Shown here one piece after another: positions 48,701 to 62,100 of a stretch of DNA of 64,000 bases. The notes under the pieces are model-generated. The model did no database searches and was not told where the DNA came from. It worked only from the letters and a program-made list of their open reading frames with translations. The stretch's first letter is position 1. Each line of letters starts with the position of its first letter. Location: positions 40,306,668 to 40,370,667 of the forward strand of contig NC_089981.1 of the NCBI RefSeq assembly GCF_036417845.1. The letters run 5' to 3'. The translations under genes and the position numbers were made by a program. This DNA is from Apteryx mantelli (Eukaryota; Chordata; Aves; Apterygiformes; Apterygidae).

Positions 48701-49144
48701 CTCAAAGGACTGAGTGCCTCCCACAAGTGCCTGAGCCACTGACTTCTGTGGTGGCTGTAGAGCATCCCTGAGCATGTCTCATGGCCCTACATCAGTGAAC
48801 ATGGATGCAGTGAAGCTGTGAGACAAAGGGATGAATGAATCAACCTGTGCAATTGCATTTAATTTTCATTCCAACAGGTTTCCCAGTTCACTTGGCAGCT
48901 ATTTTTTTTTCCTCTCCTTCATCCTTTCTTTGGTTCTTTCTTTTTTTTCATTCTTTCTTAGTCCTTTTGACTGAACAAAACCGGTCCCACAAGGGCAGGC
49001 TAATGTATTCATAGTTCTGCTGCAACGCAGCTGATAGAATAAGCTGAAAAATTGCTGCCTCTCATTGTTTAATGAGAATCCTTGTTGTGCTTTGTAGAGT
49101 TAAAATAAGTGCTGTCTGGTGACCTCTGCTCTCCTTCCTTGTAG
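42741..49144. other. Candidate TRIM44 first intron, no coding exon found
   Basis: About 6.4 kb between the CpG island and the recognised exon. I looked for the TRIM44 zinc-finger, acidic and B-box coding sequence on the plus strand and found none. A MIR-like scrap (ATTGTCCCAAGCTGATCAGT, then GTAGTGGAGCCAGG) lies near 45855-45915. A pair of adjacent hairpins is at 48001-48041. Confidence 0.45.
48001..48041. repeat. Two abutting short-loop inverted repeats
   Basis: TTTGAGAGC and GCTCTCAAA flank a 3-nt loop (48001-48021). AAAATGAAGC and GCTTCATTTT flank another 3-nt loop (48019-48041). The two hairpins share 3 bases, and their loop regions, GCAATGC and GCATTGC, are complementary to each other. 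No surrounding element is recognised. Confidence 0.8.
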
Positions 49145-49222
49145 AATAGAGAACCTGTTGAACTGAATGTGGTCATACTGCAGACGGTGGAAAGGCTAAA
49201 ATTCAAATTCGCAGACCCAAAA
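49145..49222 (+). CDS. TRIM44: TRIM44 internal coding exon (partial gene)
   Basis: The 78-nt exon is preceded by a pyrimidine-rich acceptor (CTCTCCTTCCTTGTAG) and followed by a consensus donor (AAA|GTAAGT). Only one frame is open, and it encodes 26 residues ending VERLKFKFADPK. From memory, human TRIM44 has the closely similar VERLKFKSSDPK in the segment after its B-box, at the start of the coiled-coil part, and the preceding residues also align without gaps. TRIM44 is a RING-less TRIM protein with an N-terminal UBP-type zinc finger, reported to act through deubiquitination. Position and strand downstream of FJX1 match vertebrate synteny. Both splice junctions appear to be phase 0. The first coding exon was not found, and later exons must lie beyond 64 kb or escaped detection. 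Confidence 0.75.
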
Positions 49223-51469
49223 GTAAGTTACTGAAGTGATTGCTTGTTTGAAAGCTTGCTTGCTTGCTCTTGCCTTTCATTCTCCTTGATTTAAGTGTAG
49301 CCTATTGTTAATGCCTATCTGAACATTGCATTAAGCTCTAATTAAGCCTGCCAATCAAAAAACTCAGAAACCAGACTTCTAATATGGCTGGTGATAAGTC
49401 ACATTTTTTGCCCCCCAATTTTCTGACTCTAAACATGGAACTGGTAATTGTGGGTTTGTTTTTTTTCATCTGAGCTGCAGGCAAATGCTTAATGAACTTT
49501 TACCACAGTATTTAACTTAAGGACTGCCTTCCATTATAAAATGACTTTGAGCAAGCATCACATGAAGAGTTCAGACTGTGCTAGGCTGTAACTAAGGTTA
49601 TACTGGAGCAACATGGGAAAATCAGGGAAGTTGTTCTCAGCTCCTCATCCTATGTCAGAAAATATGCTAGTAATCTCCATGTGAAGGAAAGTGATTAGGG
49701 GGAGTAAATGTGGCAAAGCTACCTGGAAGGTTCTTCTGGAAATGGGAGGGAAAGTACAACATCCAGAGCACTCAATCCCCTATTTGACATTGGAGTAGGA
49801 GTTGCTGATGGTTACAGCTAATGTAAATTCTAATTTGTTAACCAAAGAATAATAATGGAAATATCAGACAATGGGGCTTTGGAGGTTCCATTGAAGCCTT
49901 GGGAGTGAGGAAGCCAGAGGGGAGAGCCACAAACTAGTATTACGATTTATGCGCAGCCATAAAAAGGAGAGGTAGGTTCTAATCCAAGGCATATTTGTAA
50001 ATACAAAGCATATCAGTAGAACTGAGATTATTGGTTTGTACAAGAAGCTTTTCAGAGCTGTAAGGAAAACAAATGGGGACCAAACGTTATGAAAAATCCC
50101 CAAGCATCAAAGTTTGTAAGACTCTCCCTTCCAGGGAGACACCAAAAGCTTAGCTACCTTGTTTTGCTGCAAAGTGAGCATGATAAAATAACAGCATAAA
50201 ACAGGAACCAGAGCAACTAGCCAAGATAACCAATTAGGTCTTTCCCATCTCCCACCCGAGCATTTATTTTCCTGTGCAGCATCATGACGGTTTCTGCACT
50301 TCTCAACTGCTGAGTCATGTACTTTAGCGCTTGTAAAGTTTGCATCACCTGTGGAAGTTGTATGGCAGTGGTAAGCCAGTACTAGGTATCTGACAGGTTG
50401 TGGCAGAAAGTTGTGACTGAAGACATGTGGCTCCTAGATATGCCACTCTGGCTCATGGACTTTAAGAAGAGATCTCAGACTAATTAAGCTTTAATGCCGT
50501 AGGTAGGAAAGGCCGACAGCTCCGCTCTAGCCTGACCTAAATCTCAATGTGCTTTTGTGCCTGCAAGATTTTTCTCCTCTTTCCCCTGCTGTAATCCTCA
50601 TGGAACATCTGCTTGAACCAGAAACAAATGGCAGCTTGTTCTCTGGATGCAGTGTCCTTGTTTGAACACTGGCCCTGAAAACCTTCAGTGCTTTGTTCCT
50701 GTAGTGTTTTTTCCCCTCTAGCACCACAAGACTTGATTAATCCAAATGCTGAAATCCCACAGGCACTGTGCTTATTTTTAGCATTAACATTAGAGCTCTG
50801 CAAAGGGTGGATGAAGATTTATGATTTTTGTCTAATATAAATCTCACAGCCTTTCTCTTTTCTGCTAGAGCTTGGATGGTTTCCAACATCCCCCCCATTG
50901 CCTTTTTTTTTCTCTTTTAATTAAAAAGTTAACAAAGGCCAGCAATTTTGCCTAATGACCGTGGGACAGAATAGGTACCACATCCATTCTAAAATTCTGT
51001 ATGTTTAGAGGTGCTGCTTTCATTTGTGGTTAAAGCTTTGTAAATCACAATTCTGGAAAGAACCTCTTTATTATGCATGTTGTTTTCTGTTTAGAGATGA
51101 GAGTTGAGGGAGCAGATGGGAGTGAGAAGAAATGAAGGTTGCTTAAACATGTGAACATTCAAACAGAATTTTCGTGGTAGAAACTTAGTCTCTTACTTTT
51201 TCTACTTTTTTTATGAGAAATTCCTCATCCACTCTTCCTTTTCCTCCCATAGCTAATTATCTGTGCTTGACTTTACCTGGTGCTGAAGTTCCTGTTCCAA
51301 GGGTGTAGGGGAATATTTTAGGAAAAAGCTTCAAGGATTTACTTGGTCAGGTCACGTTCCTTCCTGGACTGTGAAGAGGTTGGGGAGGGTGAGGAGTGAA
51401 AGGGAGGTGCAAGGTGGTGATATGCAAACACAAACTGCTTTTGTTGTATGATTATTGACAGTATAGTTA

Positions 51470-51613
51470 TATATTTGCATATATATACACATGTGTGTGT
51501 ACGTATGTATATATACATATATGTATTGTATAGGTATGCATATGTGTACATATAAAACACACACACACATATATATACACATAAATACATATATATTAAA
51601 AAAAAAAAAAAAG
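51470..51613. repeat. Alternating AT/GT/AC microsatellite with poly-A
   Basis: Alternating purine-pyrimidine sequence (TATATA, GTGTGT, CACACACACA blocks) runs from about 51470 to 51595. It ends in a run of A residues at about 51598-51613. It is a compound, imperfect dinucleotide repeat and probably polymorphic. Confidence 0.85.
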
Positions 51614-54551
51614 GATGGAGCACTCTGATTTCATGTCTGACCAAGCAATGAATTGGAGGCCCTGTGCAGAATATTTGCAATTATCTGCAAGACAGGCCTG
51701 AGGCACAACCAACTGTGTGGTGACCTATACGTGAGCAGCAAGTCACCATGCTCTCTGCTCTGGACCCTGCTGTTTCTACCAAGCACACCAAAGGGAGGCT
51801 TCTCTCTGCTTGCATCGTGCGTGTTATTTCCCTTTCTAGGCTGTGCACATCCAAGCACAGCCCTGGTGTTACAGTCTCCCAGTGATTCCTGCTGTTTTTC
51901 CCCTCCCTTCCAACTTAGCATGCTGTACACCGTAGCTGTTTCTTGGCACACCTAAGTTTAGTTTCCAGTTTAGACCTCAAAACCTCACTTAAAATGAATT
52001 TAATTCATCAGAGAGGTAGCTGTAATTACCATATATTTTCAAGTACATGTTAAGGCATGCTAGTGTGCCCAGTAATGCCAGTTGGGAGCTGCTGTCTTCA
52101 CTTTGTGTCCTACTCCTGCTTGGAGCCACTGTTATAAAGGCTTGCAGTGTAGCTCCCAGTATGTTGGAGGACTATACTCTGGGAAGTGCAAGGAGCCCTA
52201 GCTCCTGCTGAAGTCAGTGAGCAAAGGGGCAGAGAAGATTCTGTCTACAAGATCAGATGCTTCGGAAAAGTTACTACCATCTGAATTATTCTGCTTTTCT
52301 GGAAACTGAATTTCCTTCTTCAGCATAACTTTTTTTTTAATCTGCATTATTATTAGCAATTTTTAGTAATCTGCCTTTGCAGCAATGCTGCAGGCTTCCT
52401 AAAATGGGTAGTGGTGTGGGGGTTTTTTGGACACAGCAGCAGTAGCTGTATTAAAGGATCTCACCTTCTACACAGACCCTAGTTTCCAGCTAACTAGTTA
52501 GCAGTGTAGCTGTGTTACTGTGACAGCTGCTGTGAGACTAACCAGCTGGGGGTGTCTCTGTCTGTATATTTCCCCATACAAACATGAAATCAATACACTG
52601 AAGCAATTAACTAGACTTTATAAACTTCAGTTGGCAAGCTTTCTCGAGTCAATTCAAAAAGGCAGCAACAGTTCCTGACTTGCCTGAAAAGGAAGTAAGC
52701 TCAGGATATTTCTTTTGTTTAACTGGTAGAGGAGGACGAAGGCTGCCTGAAAGGGAGGAAGCCTTTAATGATCTTGTTTAATCATCAAATTAAAAAAAAA
52801 AAAAGAATAAAATCTTTTCTGTATCTTCTTCTGCTTCACTGTTACAAGCAGAGAAATCAATCTTTGAAACATCTGAATAGAATTTTAAAATTGCCCTGAG
52901 TTTTTTCCCCTCCCCTGCCCCTCCCTTTTTGCAAGCTTGAGTGAATAGATTCTAGTAACTTTTTGTTTGGCAAATGGCGATTCATTTGCCCAAACAGCTG
53001 ATTGAGGCAAATGCTGTTTTGACAAGCAGAGCAAAGCTGTCAGACTTCTTTTCCCTATAGGCAACTACACTTCATGTTCCCGGTGCCAGGATGATGTTTG
53101 ACATTTAATTTAAGACCTTCAGTGCCTGCATATAAAACTTAGCTGCTTTATCACTTTATCGTAACAAAGTGTTATATCTGATGGTCTTTTCTTCCCTCTC
53201 CTAGTTCAACCCCATTCTCAGTTTGGGCTGGAGGATCTGACTTGAATTAAGGAGAAGGAGACTTAACCCTGAATTTTTATGGATTGAGGAGACCTGACTT
53301 GCAGATAATGATCCAGTCGTGCTTCTTACTCTGGCTCTGATATCTTTCACTTGCTCACTTGTTAGATGCCAGGCAGAATTTATGCAGAGGAGAAGAAATG
53401 GGCTAGGGGTAATGTCAGCAGAAGGGAAGGGACCTTCTGTTCATAGTTCATCCAATTACTCATCTTCTCACAAAGTAACACATACTGTATTGATCAGTAA
53501 TGCATTTCTCACAGGAAAAATAGCACTAATAGTATTGACAAGACTCTGGTTCAATGAGGAGGAAATAGCTGGATATCTTTAAAATCATGCTGATCTACAT
53601 CAGCATTGATGGTACCCTACTATTTTCTGCAGGATAAAGTAGATCAGGCCATTTCTGCCTTTGGATGGATGACTCCCGGGGGAGAGAGGTCAGTGATACC
53701 GTGGGCAGCTTTTCCCCTTTGGTGAGCATAGACTATGTCCTCTTCCCGGGGGTGATGTGAGGAGCATTCCCTCTCAGATGACACAGACAATATGCGGATC
53801 CTTTATAAGCAGTCAAATTTAATAAGAGCTGAGGTGCTGGGGTCCTAGCAATTTCCAACTGGTGATGTTTTTCCTATGTAGTTCCCTTCCCCAGTAGCAC
53901 TTCCACAGGCTAGTATGTCTTGTGGTGCCTCTCTGCAGTAGCAGGAATTGGACCTTGCAGTGTCAGTACCTCAGGATCTCAGATGCGTGTGTTCTTGATG
54001 ACACATCTGTGCGAGAGGAGAGTTTTACACTGCCAGCTTACAGATGGGGTAACTGAACTCAGGCTATTTCACACTTAGCTTAGACATAATAGCTACCCTT
54101 CTCTCTGACTATGCAGGGAGTTCCTAGAGAAGGCAATCTGATTCACCCATCAATCTTTTGATCCCAGACAGGGCAGTCAGATGTGATATGTCTGAGACTC
54201 CAAGATAAGGTGTCCTAAGTAATAGCAGTAACATGTCCAGTCTTGTGAAGAAAGGTCGTGATATAATAGGTATCTGAATTCGTAATACGTTTCTATGTCC
54301 CAGCCATTGGCTGTTCCATTTTATCACTTTTCCATTTTCTCTGAGCGTTAAATGGTATAGGTCTGCTGTGATTTGGTAGTGAAAGGAGGGTGATCTACCA
54401 GATTCCTTAGAAACTTCCTGTTTGGGGAAGAAGAAACGATCCTTGTCTCCCTTTTGGAATAAAAGGGGCTTCTGTAAATGTACATTTGTCGGTGAAATGG
54501 CTTCCAGACAGTTTGCCTTTGTTTTTTTTGTGGCTTTTTGTGTTTTTTGTG

Positions 54552-54577
54552 ATTTTGTTGTTGTTGTTGTTGTTTTG
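54552..54577. repeat. TTG trinucleotide run in T/G-rich tract
   Basis: A short tandem TTG run lies within a broader T/G-rich stretch (about 54515-54595). No element body is recognised next to it. Confidence 0.7.
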
Positions 54578-55894
54578 TTGGTTTGTTTTTTTTGCATTGT
54601 GACACACATGGGGCTTCAAACTGTTGTTTGGCACAGAGGTAGTTCCTTTATCAGCACGTATAGGAACATAATGGAAATGGAGATAAACTTTTTCATAATT
54701 CTTTCACTTTCCCCTGTTTAAAAAAAAAAAAAAATTACTGAGATAGTGCCGATGCTTTGTCACTTGTTTTAACTGAATAGGGAGTAAAAGCTATGGTGAG
54801 TTGTGCTTTTAAAGTGGTGATTAAGACACTGGTCATGTGTATGTGTTGAAGACAGCAATTGTGCTACTGCTAGTAGAGAGCAGCTGAGGCAGAATTCTTA
54901 GGGGAAGAAAAAATTTTTTTACAGAGAGTCTCTGGGATCTAACATGCTTTCCATGAAGAAGTTACGTATTCAGTCCTATAGCAGAAACCGAAAAGAGTAG
55001 ATAGATGATGTCTGAAGTCTTTCAATTTAAAATGAGTGGGTATGGCACAGTATGGGGGAATGAATTTTCTCTGAGCAGAACAAACATATTCCACATAAGT
55101 GTTTAAAAATAGTACCTGCCTGTACAAAGGCCCCCAGCTCCTTGTGTCATTTCCAGCCACCCACTTCCTCCATAATTGTCTAGAGTGCAGTTATTTTCTC
55201 TCCAGCTTTTAGCAGTTGTTGATAAGAAATCTGTTTAAAAAAAAAAAATCTGGGAGAGTCCTGGGGATACTTTTGGATATATGTGATGGAGAGGATGTGT
55301 ACTTGCTTATGATGTTTTAAAGAGACATCTCACACAGAGGGAAATAAAAATCCACTGAGGAAACATAGTTCACAGTCAGTCTCTACTCCAGTGTATATGT
55401 ATATCCTTCCTGGCTTGAACTGTCAGTGCAGATTAGCTTCAACCCCTGTCACCAGTCCACATGGCAAACAATCTGTGTTCATGCTGAGGCTGCTTTTCTG
55501 TAGCTTTTCTGTGTGAAGACTTCTTATCTCACCAGATAGAGTTGCCCTAGGGATGGCTGGCAGCATATCGTAGGAGGTCTTGCCTGCCTTGTTCAAACCT
55601 CGGTAAGGAATTGGTTTAGTCCCCCCACTACCTTTTAGCTGAAGCACTTGCTTTGCATGCTTTTCAGTGCTATTGAGGAGCAGCTCTTGACTGTGGCTTA
55701 GACTTTTATTCATGAGAAATTGGCTCTGGTGATACTCAGCGGGAGCTGAAGCCGCAGGGGCAGAGGAGCTCACAGGGGGTTGCCTGTGGCAGGTTGCAGC
55801 TGCTATCATAGTTATCCAATTGGTGCTTCCAGAGAGGAGGTAGAAATCTACCAAAAAAAAAAAGGGAGTGGGGGGTGGGGGAGATGGAAAGATG

Positions 55895-56175
55895 CTCGGG
55901 GGAGCATCAAAGTCAGCCCTTCCCTTGGGGCAAGATCATTTGTATCTGCCATTTCCAACAGATGTTTGTCTAACCTTTTATTAAAAACCTTCAGTGATGG
56001 AAATTCCACAGCCTTTTGGGGAAGTCCGTGCAAGTCTGCTGCTATCCTAAGCATTAGAAAGCTTTTCCTAATGGCTATTTTAAATATTTTTTGCTGTAAT
56101 TTAAACCCATTACTGTTAGCTCTGAAATACTGCTACTACCTTCCATTCTTTCATTAGCAACAACTGTTGCGGGGA
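55895..56175 (-). repeat. CR1 LINE fragment, antisense
   Basis: Words such as GATGGAAATTCCACAGCCTT, AGAAAGCTTTTCCTAATGGC and GCTGTAATTTAAACCCATTACTG match the reverse complement of the common CR1 3' region seen throughout bird genomes. There the sense strand carries GGTTGTGGA, then GGAAGAA-TTCTTTAC-type and TTTAAATTGCAGC-type words in the opposite order. It is diverged, truncated and not coding. It is the strongest single pointer to a sauropsid genome. Confidence 0.75.
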
Positions 56176-59100
56176 CTTATTCTTTATTAATAAAGCAGCT
56201 TGTTCAGTGTTCCCACTTTCAAAGATTCTTCAGACCAGACATTCTGACATGAATTTCAGATTAATTCATTAAGTAAAATGGGGGAGGAGTTGGCAGGATC
56301 TGGCTGAAGCGATCTAAAATGATCAGTTATGTTACCAGCATTAATTAGAACATATTTCAGGTCATAGACATACTGGATGATAGAACCATGTAGGAAATAT
56401 CAAGCAGAAAGAGGACATTTTCCAGTTTTTGGGTGTAATCATGCAGATTTCTCTAGGTAGATTTGTCACTGAACAATGATATGAAGAAGAAGAGGCCGAT
56501 CGTTTGCAGGAAGAGGCAGTTTGGGGGTGTTTACTTTATCTCAGGTTCTTGCTAGTCCTCCTGAGTTTCTGCTGCCGGAAGAGTTCTCCAGCACTGCCTG
56601 GAAGCTGAGGGAATACTGACAAGATGCTTTACTGGAAAAGATTGCATCTTCACATGCATCTTGCTTATTTCTTGCTCTGCAGCTTAGGTAGTGTGCCAGA
56701 AAAGAGCAAAACTAAAGATCAAGCAAAGAGGTCTAGAAGCATTTTTACCATATCATACAGCCACTGAGAGCTATGAATCATGCAGTACCAGGTGATTCTT
56801 TAGCGCTAGTTTTAGATCTATGTAATTCTACTGGTCTGAATGAATTACTAACCATTTGCAGAGAAATGCATTCAGCCTTTATAATTTGCACCCCCACCCC
56901 TTTTCTTGACTTGCAATGGTAGTGATAAAATACATAATTCTTTATTATTCCTTTTGGAATTATCTTGAATCCCATTTAGTGAGGAAAGTAACTGAGAAGG
57001 GGACAAACGACGGGGATGTGTTGCGGTTTCTGTCCTCACTTGAAACTAGACCTGGTGAGCAGGATATAGTATACTCTACAGCAATCATTGAATAGATTAT
57101 AATATACAGATCCATCCTGTCTGCCACCATATTCCCTGCACTAGTAGGCAAAATGGTGGAGGACTATACAGTTTTGGGCCTGTTCCCAGGCAGGACAGTG
57201 ATGTGAAGTGATACCAAAAACACTCACCAACTCATTGACCTGCACTGGTAGATCCTAGATTTTCAGCTTCATAAACTATGAGTCCATCTCATGGTAGTGT
57301 AATCTCTGCTGCTGCTGTCTCTGGACTTTCACCTTGTTCTCTAGTCTGAAAACAGCGCTGTCCGTGTTAAAAATCTGTTCATGGAACAGTCAGAAAATAA
57401 AACTCTTGTCACAGTCATAAAAGTACCTTATCTGAATCATCAAAGGAAAGGAGAGCCACCAGGGTGTTGGCTATTTGAGAAGCTGTGAAGTGGGGGTGGA
57501 TTGGGTTGTTTTTCTAACTGATCTTTCCTGTGTTGACCCTAGAAATAAGCAGAGTTTCTGTGTGGAGTTCTAACTCTCAAACAGTAGGCTGAGGGGTGAG
57601 CAACTTTTTTTTTAGCAGAACTAAGATTGAATTGTAGAGGAAAATAAATTGGGGTTTGGGGAACGAAGGCTAAGTGTTACAAAAAGATATATATACGCTG
57701 AAAGCAGTTCCAAGTAAACAGGAGATAAGAAAGCTCTGGGGAAGGAACAAGAGCGTACAAGTATGGAGACTGTGGGAATGACACTGGAGGCATTTCTAAC
57801 TGCAAGCCAGGAACCCAGGCTTTTGCTGCCTCTGTACAGCAAAACAGGAGGGATTAGGTACAGTTAATCCCACACTGAACTCCAAACTGCTGAACTGCAT
57901 TGGCTTGATGTGCATTTAAATGTTTCAAATGCTAATTATAAGATGGGCAATATCATGCTGCAAGCCTGCTGTGTAGAGTTGCTCTTAGACCATGTGTTTC
58001 TTTAGCATTTCCTTATAGAAGTTTATTACTTCACAGCAGAGAAACTAGCACCTGTTCCAGCACTTTAAGTAAATGGATATGCTCTAGCAAAACACAAAAT
58101 GTTGGCTGAATATCTGTAGAAAGTTGTTTTTTCTTCAGCTGTGTTGAAAAAGGGCTGTTGTTTGTTAACTGTCATTTGTATTGGCCAATCTACCTGATAC
58201 TCCAAGCAAGTAGCCATCAAAAAGTAAGTGTGTGTCATACTAACAAGATGCTAAATTATTGGTAGAGACATTGTTAAGGGAACTAAATTATGCTTTGAAC
58301 AGACAAACATGGATATTTGTGAAGGACTGTTCCTGAAATTGCTGAGAGCGGAAAACATGGTTTAAACTCTAAGGGCGGCTGCCCACATTCACTCTCATGA
58401 GTGTCTGGAACAGGAACTGAAAAGTCTGTTTGTCCTGTAGTGTCAACTGCCTAAAAAAGAACATGGAATTATGCTGCCTTGTGTCAATGACTACACAAGG
58501 TGCAAAATAATACAACAAAGTATTAGGAGTCTGGAGATGCGAACTCAACTTCCTTGTCAGCTATAAACTTGATTTGACCCTGGGCAAATCACTCGGCCAG
58601 TGTATGCTTCCATTCCGCTAGGCTACTCAGCATGTGTAGTTTTACAGCACTGCTGTTGGAGAAAAACCTATGCATTAGTCCTGTCAGTAGTCTTACATTT
58701 GCTTATGCAGCTGCTCTGTGCATCACCTCCTATAATCTTATTTATTTTATTACATAATCTCTTGTTTTCAAATAAAAGCTCTACAATTAATAAAATACAA
58801 TGGTTGAAATCTTACAAATAAGAAGATAAGTCATCAAGTGGAGTATAAACCTCACTTTGCACAGCCAGAACTCTTTTTAAGAAAGCCAAAAGAACTGTTA
58901 AGCCTATGTTTAAAAAAAAACCAAAACACTTGGTCACTAAATCAAGCGTCCATCTGCCTTTTTCCCTTTTGAGCATCCAAGGTCTGTACTGAAAAAGGCA
59001 GGGACAGTTTGGGAACAAAACAAATTTGATGTCATGACTGCTTGCTAAAGCTGGTGTGCTTCCAGTAGGGCTTGGCTTTACTGTATTTTCAGGGGATTAT

Positions 59101-62100
59101 GGACAAAGGCTGAAATGTTTCTCCTTTCATTAATTCCCTTGTCTGCTGAGAGCCCAAGACCTTCTTTTTGAGAAATTTACCTGGTGCGTGGAAACTGTAG
59201 CTCAGAGTGGCCCTGGCAGTTTATGATGAAAGGAGGGAGTGCGTCTGGCTGGGGGAAGACAGGGAAAATACGTCTTCCTGCCAGCCCCTCTTCCTTTTCT
59301 TTGCTGGACTGGAGAAGCCATGCAAGGAGATGATGGGCTGCATGGCACTGAGCAGTATTGAATACAGTCAGAGTCATGCTGTCTTCCACTGGCAGGAGAG
59401 GCCAAATTAAAATTGCAAAGGTATTCTGAGTCTGGCGGTTCTGAAATCTTGAATGCTTGTAACCTAAACAGTAATTTTTTACCACAGAAGGTTTTTTTGT
59501 GCATTTTCTTCCTAGTTTTAATCAGGAAAGATATATTAGTCTCAATTGCTACACCAGCTCCTTAGAGGATACCAGCAGTAGAATTGTGCTGTGACACTTC
59601 TTCATTGTTGCACAAAGTGCTGTCGCCTAAGTATGGGGTTAAAGTATCTGCTGCCACCAGCTAGTGCTGCTGTCCAGAAGATAGGAAAGGGACCCTTGCT
59701 ACACTGAGCTTTGTCTTGGCTTCGGGGTGAGCGTGCTCTTGTCATTCTTCATAATAAATTATTTCCCCCTCTGGGATTTCCCGAAGTGGATGATGAGTAA
59801 GGTACTGATCTGGAGGAGTGGGGATTGGCACTGTCTCCTCACCCACTGCTGGCATCTGTCTGCCTTCCTGAGCATTCCCAGGGGAGTGCAGAACTGCTTT
59901 AGCAGGATGGACCCAGCTCTCTTTTTTGTTTTTTGTTTTTGTTATTACTTGACAGACTACTGTTGTTTTCTGAGGAACACAAACAATAAAAAGGAAGCTT
60001 CATTTTTTTAATGCTGTTTATAAAGCAAGAAAACTTGGATAGAACTTCAAGGAGGGAAAAGGTGCTTTGCTAGCTTAAGGGTTTTTCCTCTATGACATTA
60101 AAAGATGGATCCTTTCCAGGGAGGTATCAGTGCCAGACTTTTCCTAATAAAGATTGAGTTAATCTCTCATTTTGGAAAGTCCCAGGTGGCCAGCATACGC
60201 TGCCTTCCCTCTCTGTGAATTTTGTTGTAGGTGTAAGTACTTCTGAACTTCCCCAAACAGTGCTGAATTTAACTCTGCAAAAGTTGGTGAATAACGTGGC
60301 AGTCAAAATTGTTGAAAGTTGCAGTAGTTCAGCTGTGTCATTGGAAGTAGGTAGCTCTGAAGTGTAAGACAAGGTGCTGGCATGTTGCTGCAATTTCCTT
60401 GACTTCCCAGGAAACTGCTTTATAGCAGTTTTCCTGCATATAGTGCCTGCAAGAGAGAGAAATTATATTTAAATTCGGATTGGAAATGCGGTTATTCTGC
60501 CAATCTCCCCCAACCCCCTGTGTGAAGAAAACTTCCACATATTGGCGATATCAGCACCTGAAGCTTCAAAAACAATTAACTGATGAGCAGATACCCGGTA
60601 AATATCACTGAGAAGTGCCACCATTTGATTGGTCTGTACAGCTTTGTCTCTCTCTCTCTCTTTTTTTTTTTTTTTTTTCTTTGCACTCTCCAAAGGAGTG
60701 AAGAGAGAAACTGGACTGAAAATAATGTGAGGATTGCAAATTCTGTCAATGCATGGCTCTTACAGTAATCAGGTCTTATTTTGGGAAGAACTCTGTGTAG
60801 AGGGTATTTTTGGCATTCAGTTCCAGTTGCCTAATTAAACTTCTCAAAACAACAACAACAAAATGCATCACCCTCAGAGCACACAAGAGCCTTGGAAAGC
60901 AGCTGGACACATCTAGTAAGAACAGATGCAGAAATTCTCATTCCAGACTTATGAACTTCAAAACCTGGATATGCTAGTGCTGCAGAGACTTGCAGCTGAG
61001 TAGACTGGGACAGGGCAGACTCTAACAGGGAGAGGACGTCCTCTTGCTCTCCTCTCTTGCTTCTCCCCCCTGTTCTTTCTTTTCAAAACAGTGACCACTC
61101 AGATTAGCACCTGAAATGATGCTCCTGCCTTGCTTTTTATTATTGGATCTCTATTTCAAATTCCACCTTCATTTCAGTCCTTGCCTCATAAGGTGAGGTA
61201 CAGAGTGGCTTCCCTTATACCTGGCAGGAAGTCTGGTTAATAGGATGAGAGCTTCTGAAGCAAGTGAGCCATTTCAGCTTTCTGTCTGTGCTGCTTCCTG
61301 CCCTTGACCCTTACAAGGTTTTGCTGGAGAACGCCCTGTGAGCAGTTTTCAGAAGAACTTTCCACGCAGGCTTCCATCATTACCTAATGTTAATTAAAAG
61401 GAAAGCTATAGCATATAATGCTACCTGCTGGTGCCAGCCTTGCCAGTCAATCAGGGTTAACTTGTGCTGGTTCAAAGACTGCTCTCTGTGGATGCTGTTT
61501 AGTGTGGGCTGTAAAGGGTATATATTTTTTCCACCTCTGTTTTAATTGCTTTAAGAAATTTTGGTAAAACCACCTATTAAGATCTCTCAGCTTCCTGTTT
61601 TAAGCAGTTTTCAGTTGATTATAGTATTACCAAATTATAATCATTTTGGCTGAAATTTTCTGCCCTAGATGTTGATCTCACCATGGTGGGGTTTATTTTA
61701 AGTTTCATCAGAAAAATGTCCAGCCTTCTGTGAGAGCAAGGCTCGGAGGAGGGCATTGCTTTACATGAAAACAAACAAGCAAACCTATCTTGGCAGCCTT
61801 CTTTGCAAGCGTGAGTGCTACAGTTGTTTGGAACCCAGCTTTGGGATATGACAGAAGGGTGGCCTCTGGCTCCTGGATGAGCATTTCCCACTCTGAGAAG
61901 TTGCCAGTTTTTAAGCTGTATTGTACACATGCAGAAATTACTTCAAAGTTTTATTGTTGACATCTAAGGTTTTGTACGCTGAAAGGTTAAACCTGTCATG
62001 TCACTTAGTGCTGACCAGCCTGCTCATGAGCAGAGCAAGTAACTATGAATATGCTCCATGCACTAGTTAGAGTAGGAGAAGAGACAGGTCAGGAGAAGTC

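Larger units (their letters stand above)
49223..55890. other. Candidate TRIM44 intron 2 (first part)
   Basis: No further TRIM44 exon was recognised. Contents are low-complexity tracts, a mixed AT/GT microsatellite (51470-51613), a TTG run (54552-54577) and a weak MIR-like scrap near 54020-54065 (TTACAGATGGGGTAACTGA). Open frames are short and random-looking. Confidence 0.5.

Noticed and set aside
59640..59680. CCACCAGCTAGTGCTG as a CTCF site
   Set aside because: It shares only the start of the CTCF core and lacks the GGGGGC-type second half.
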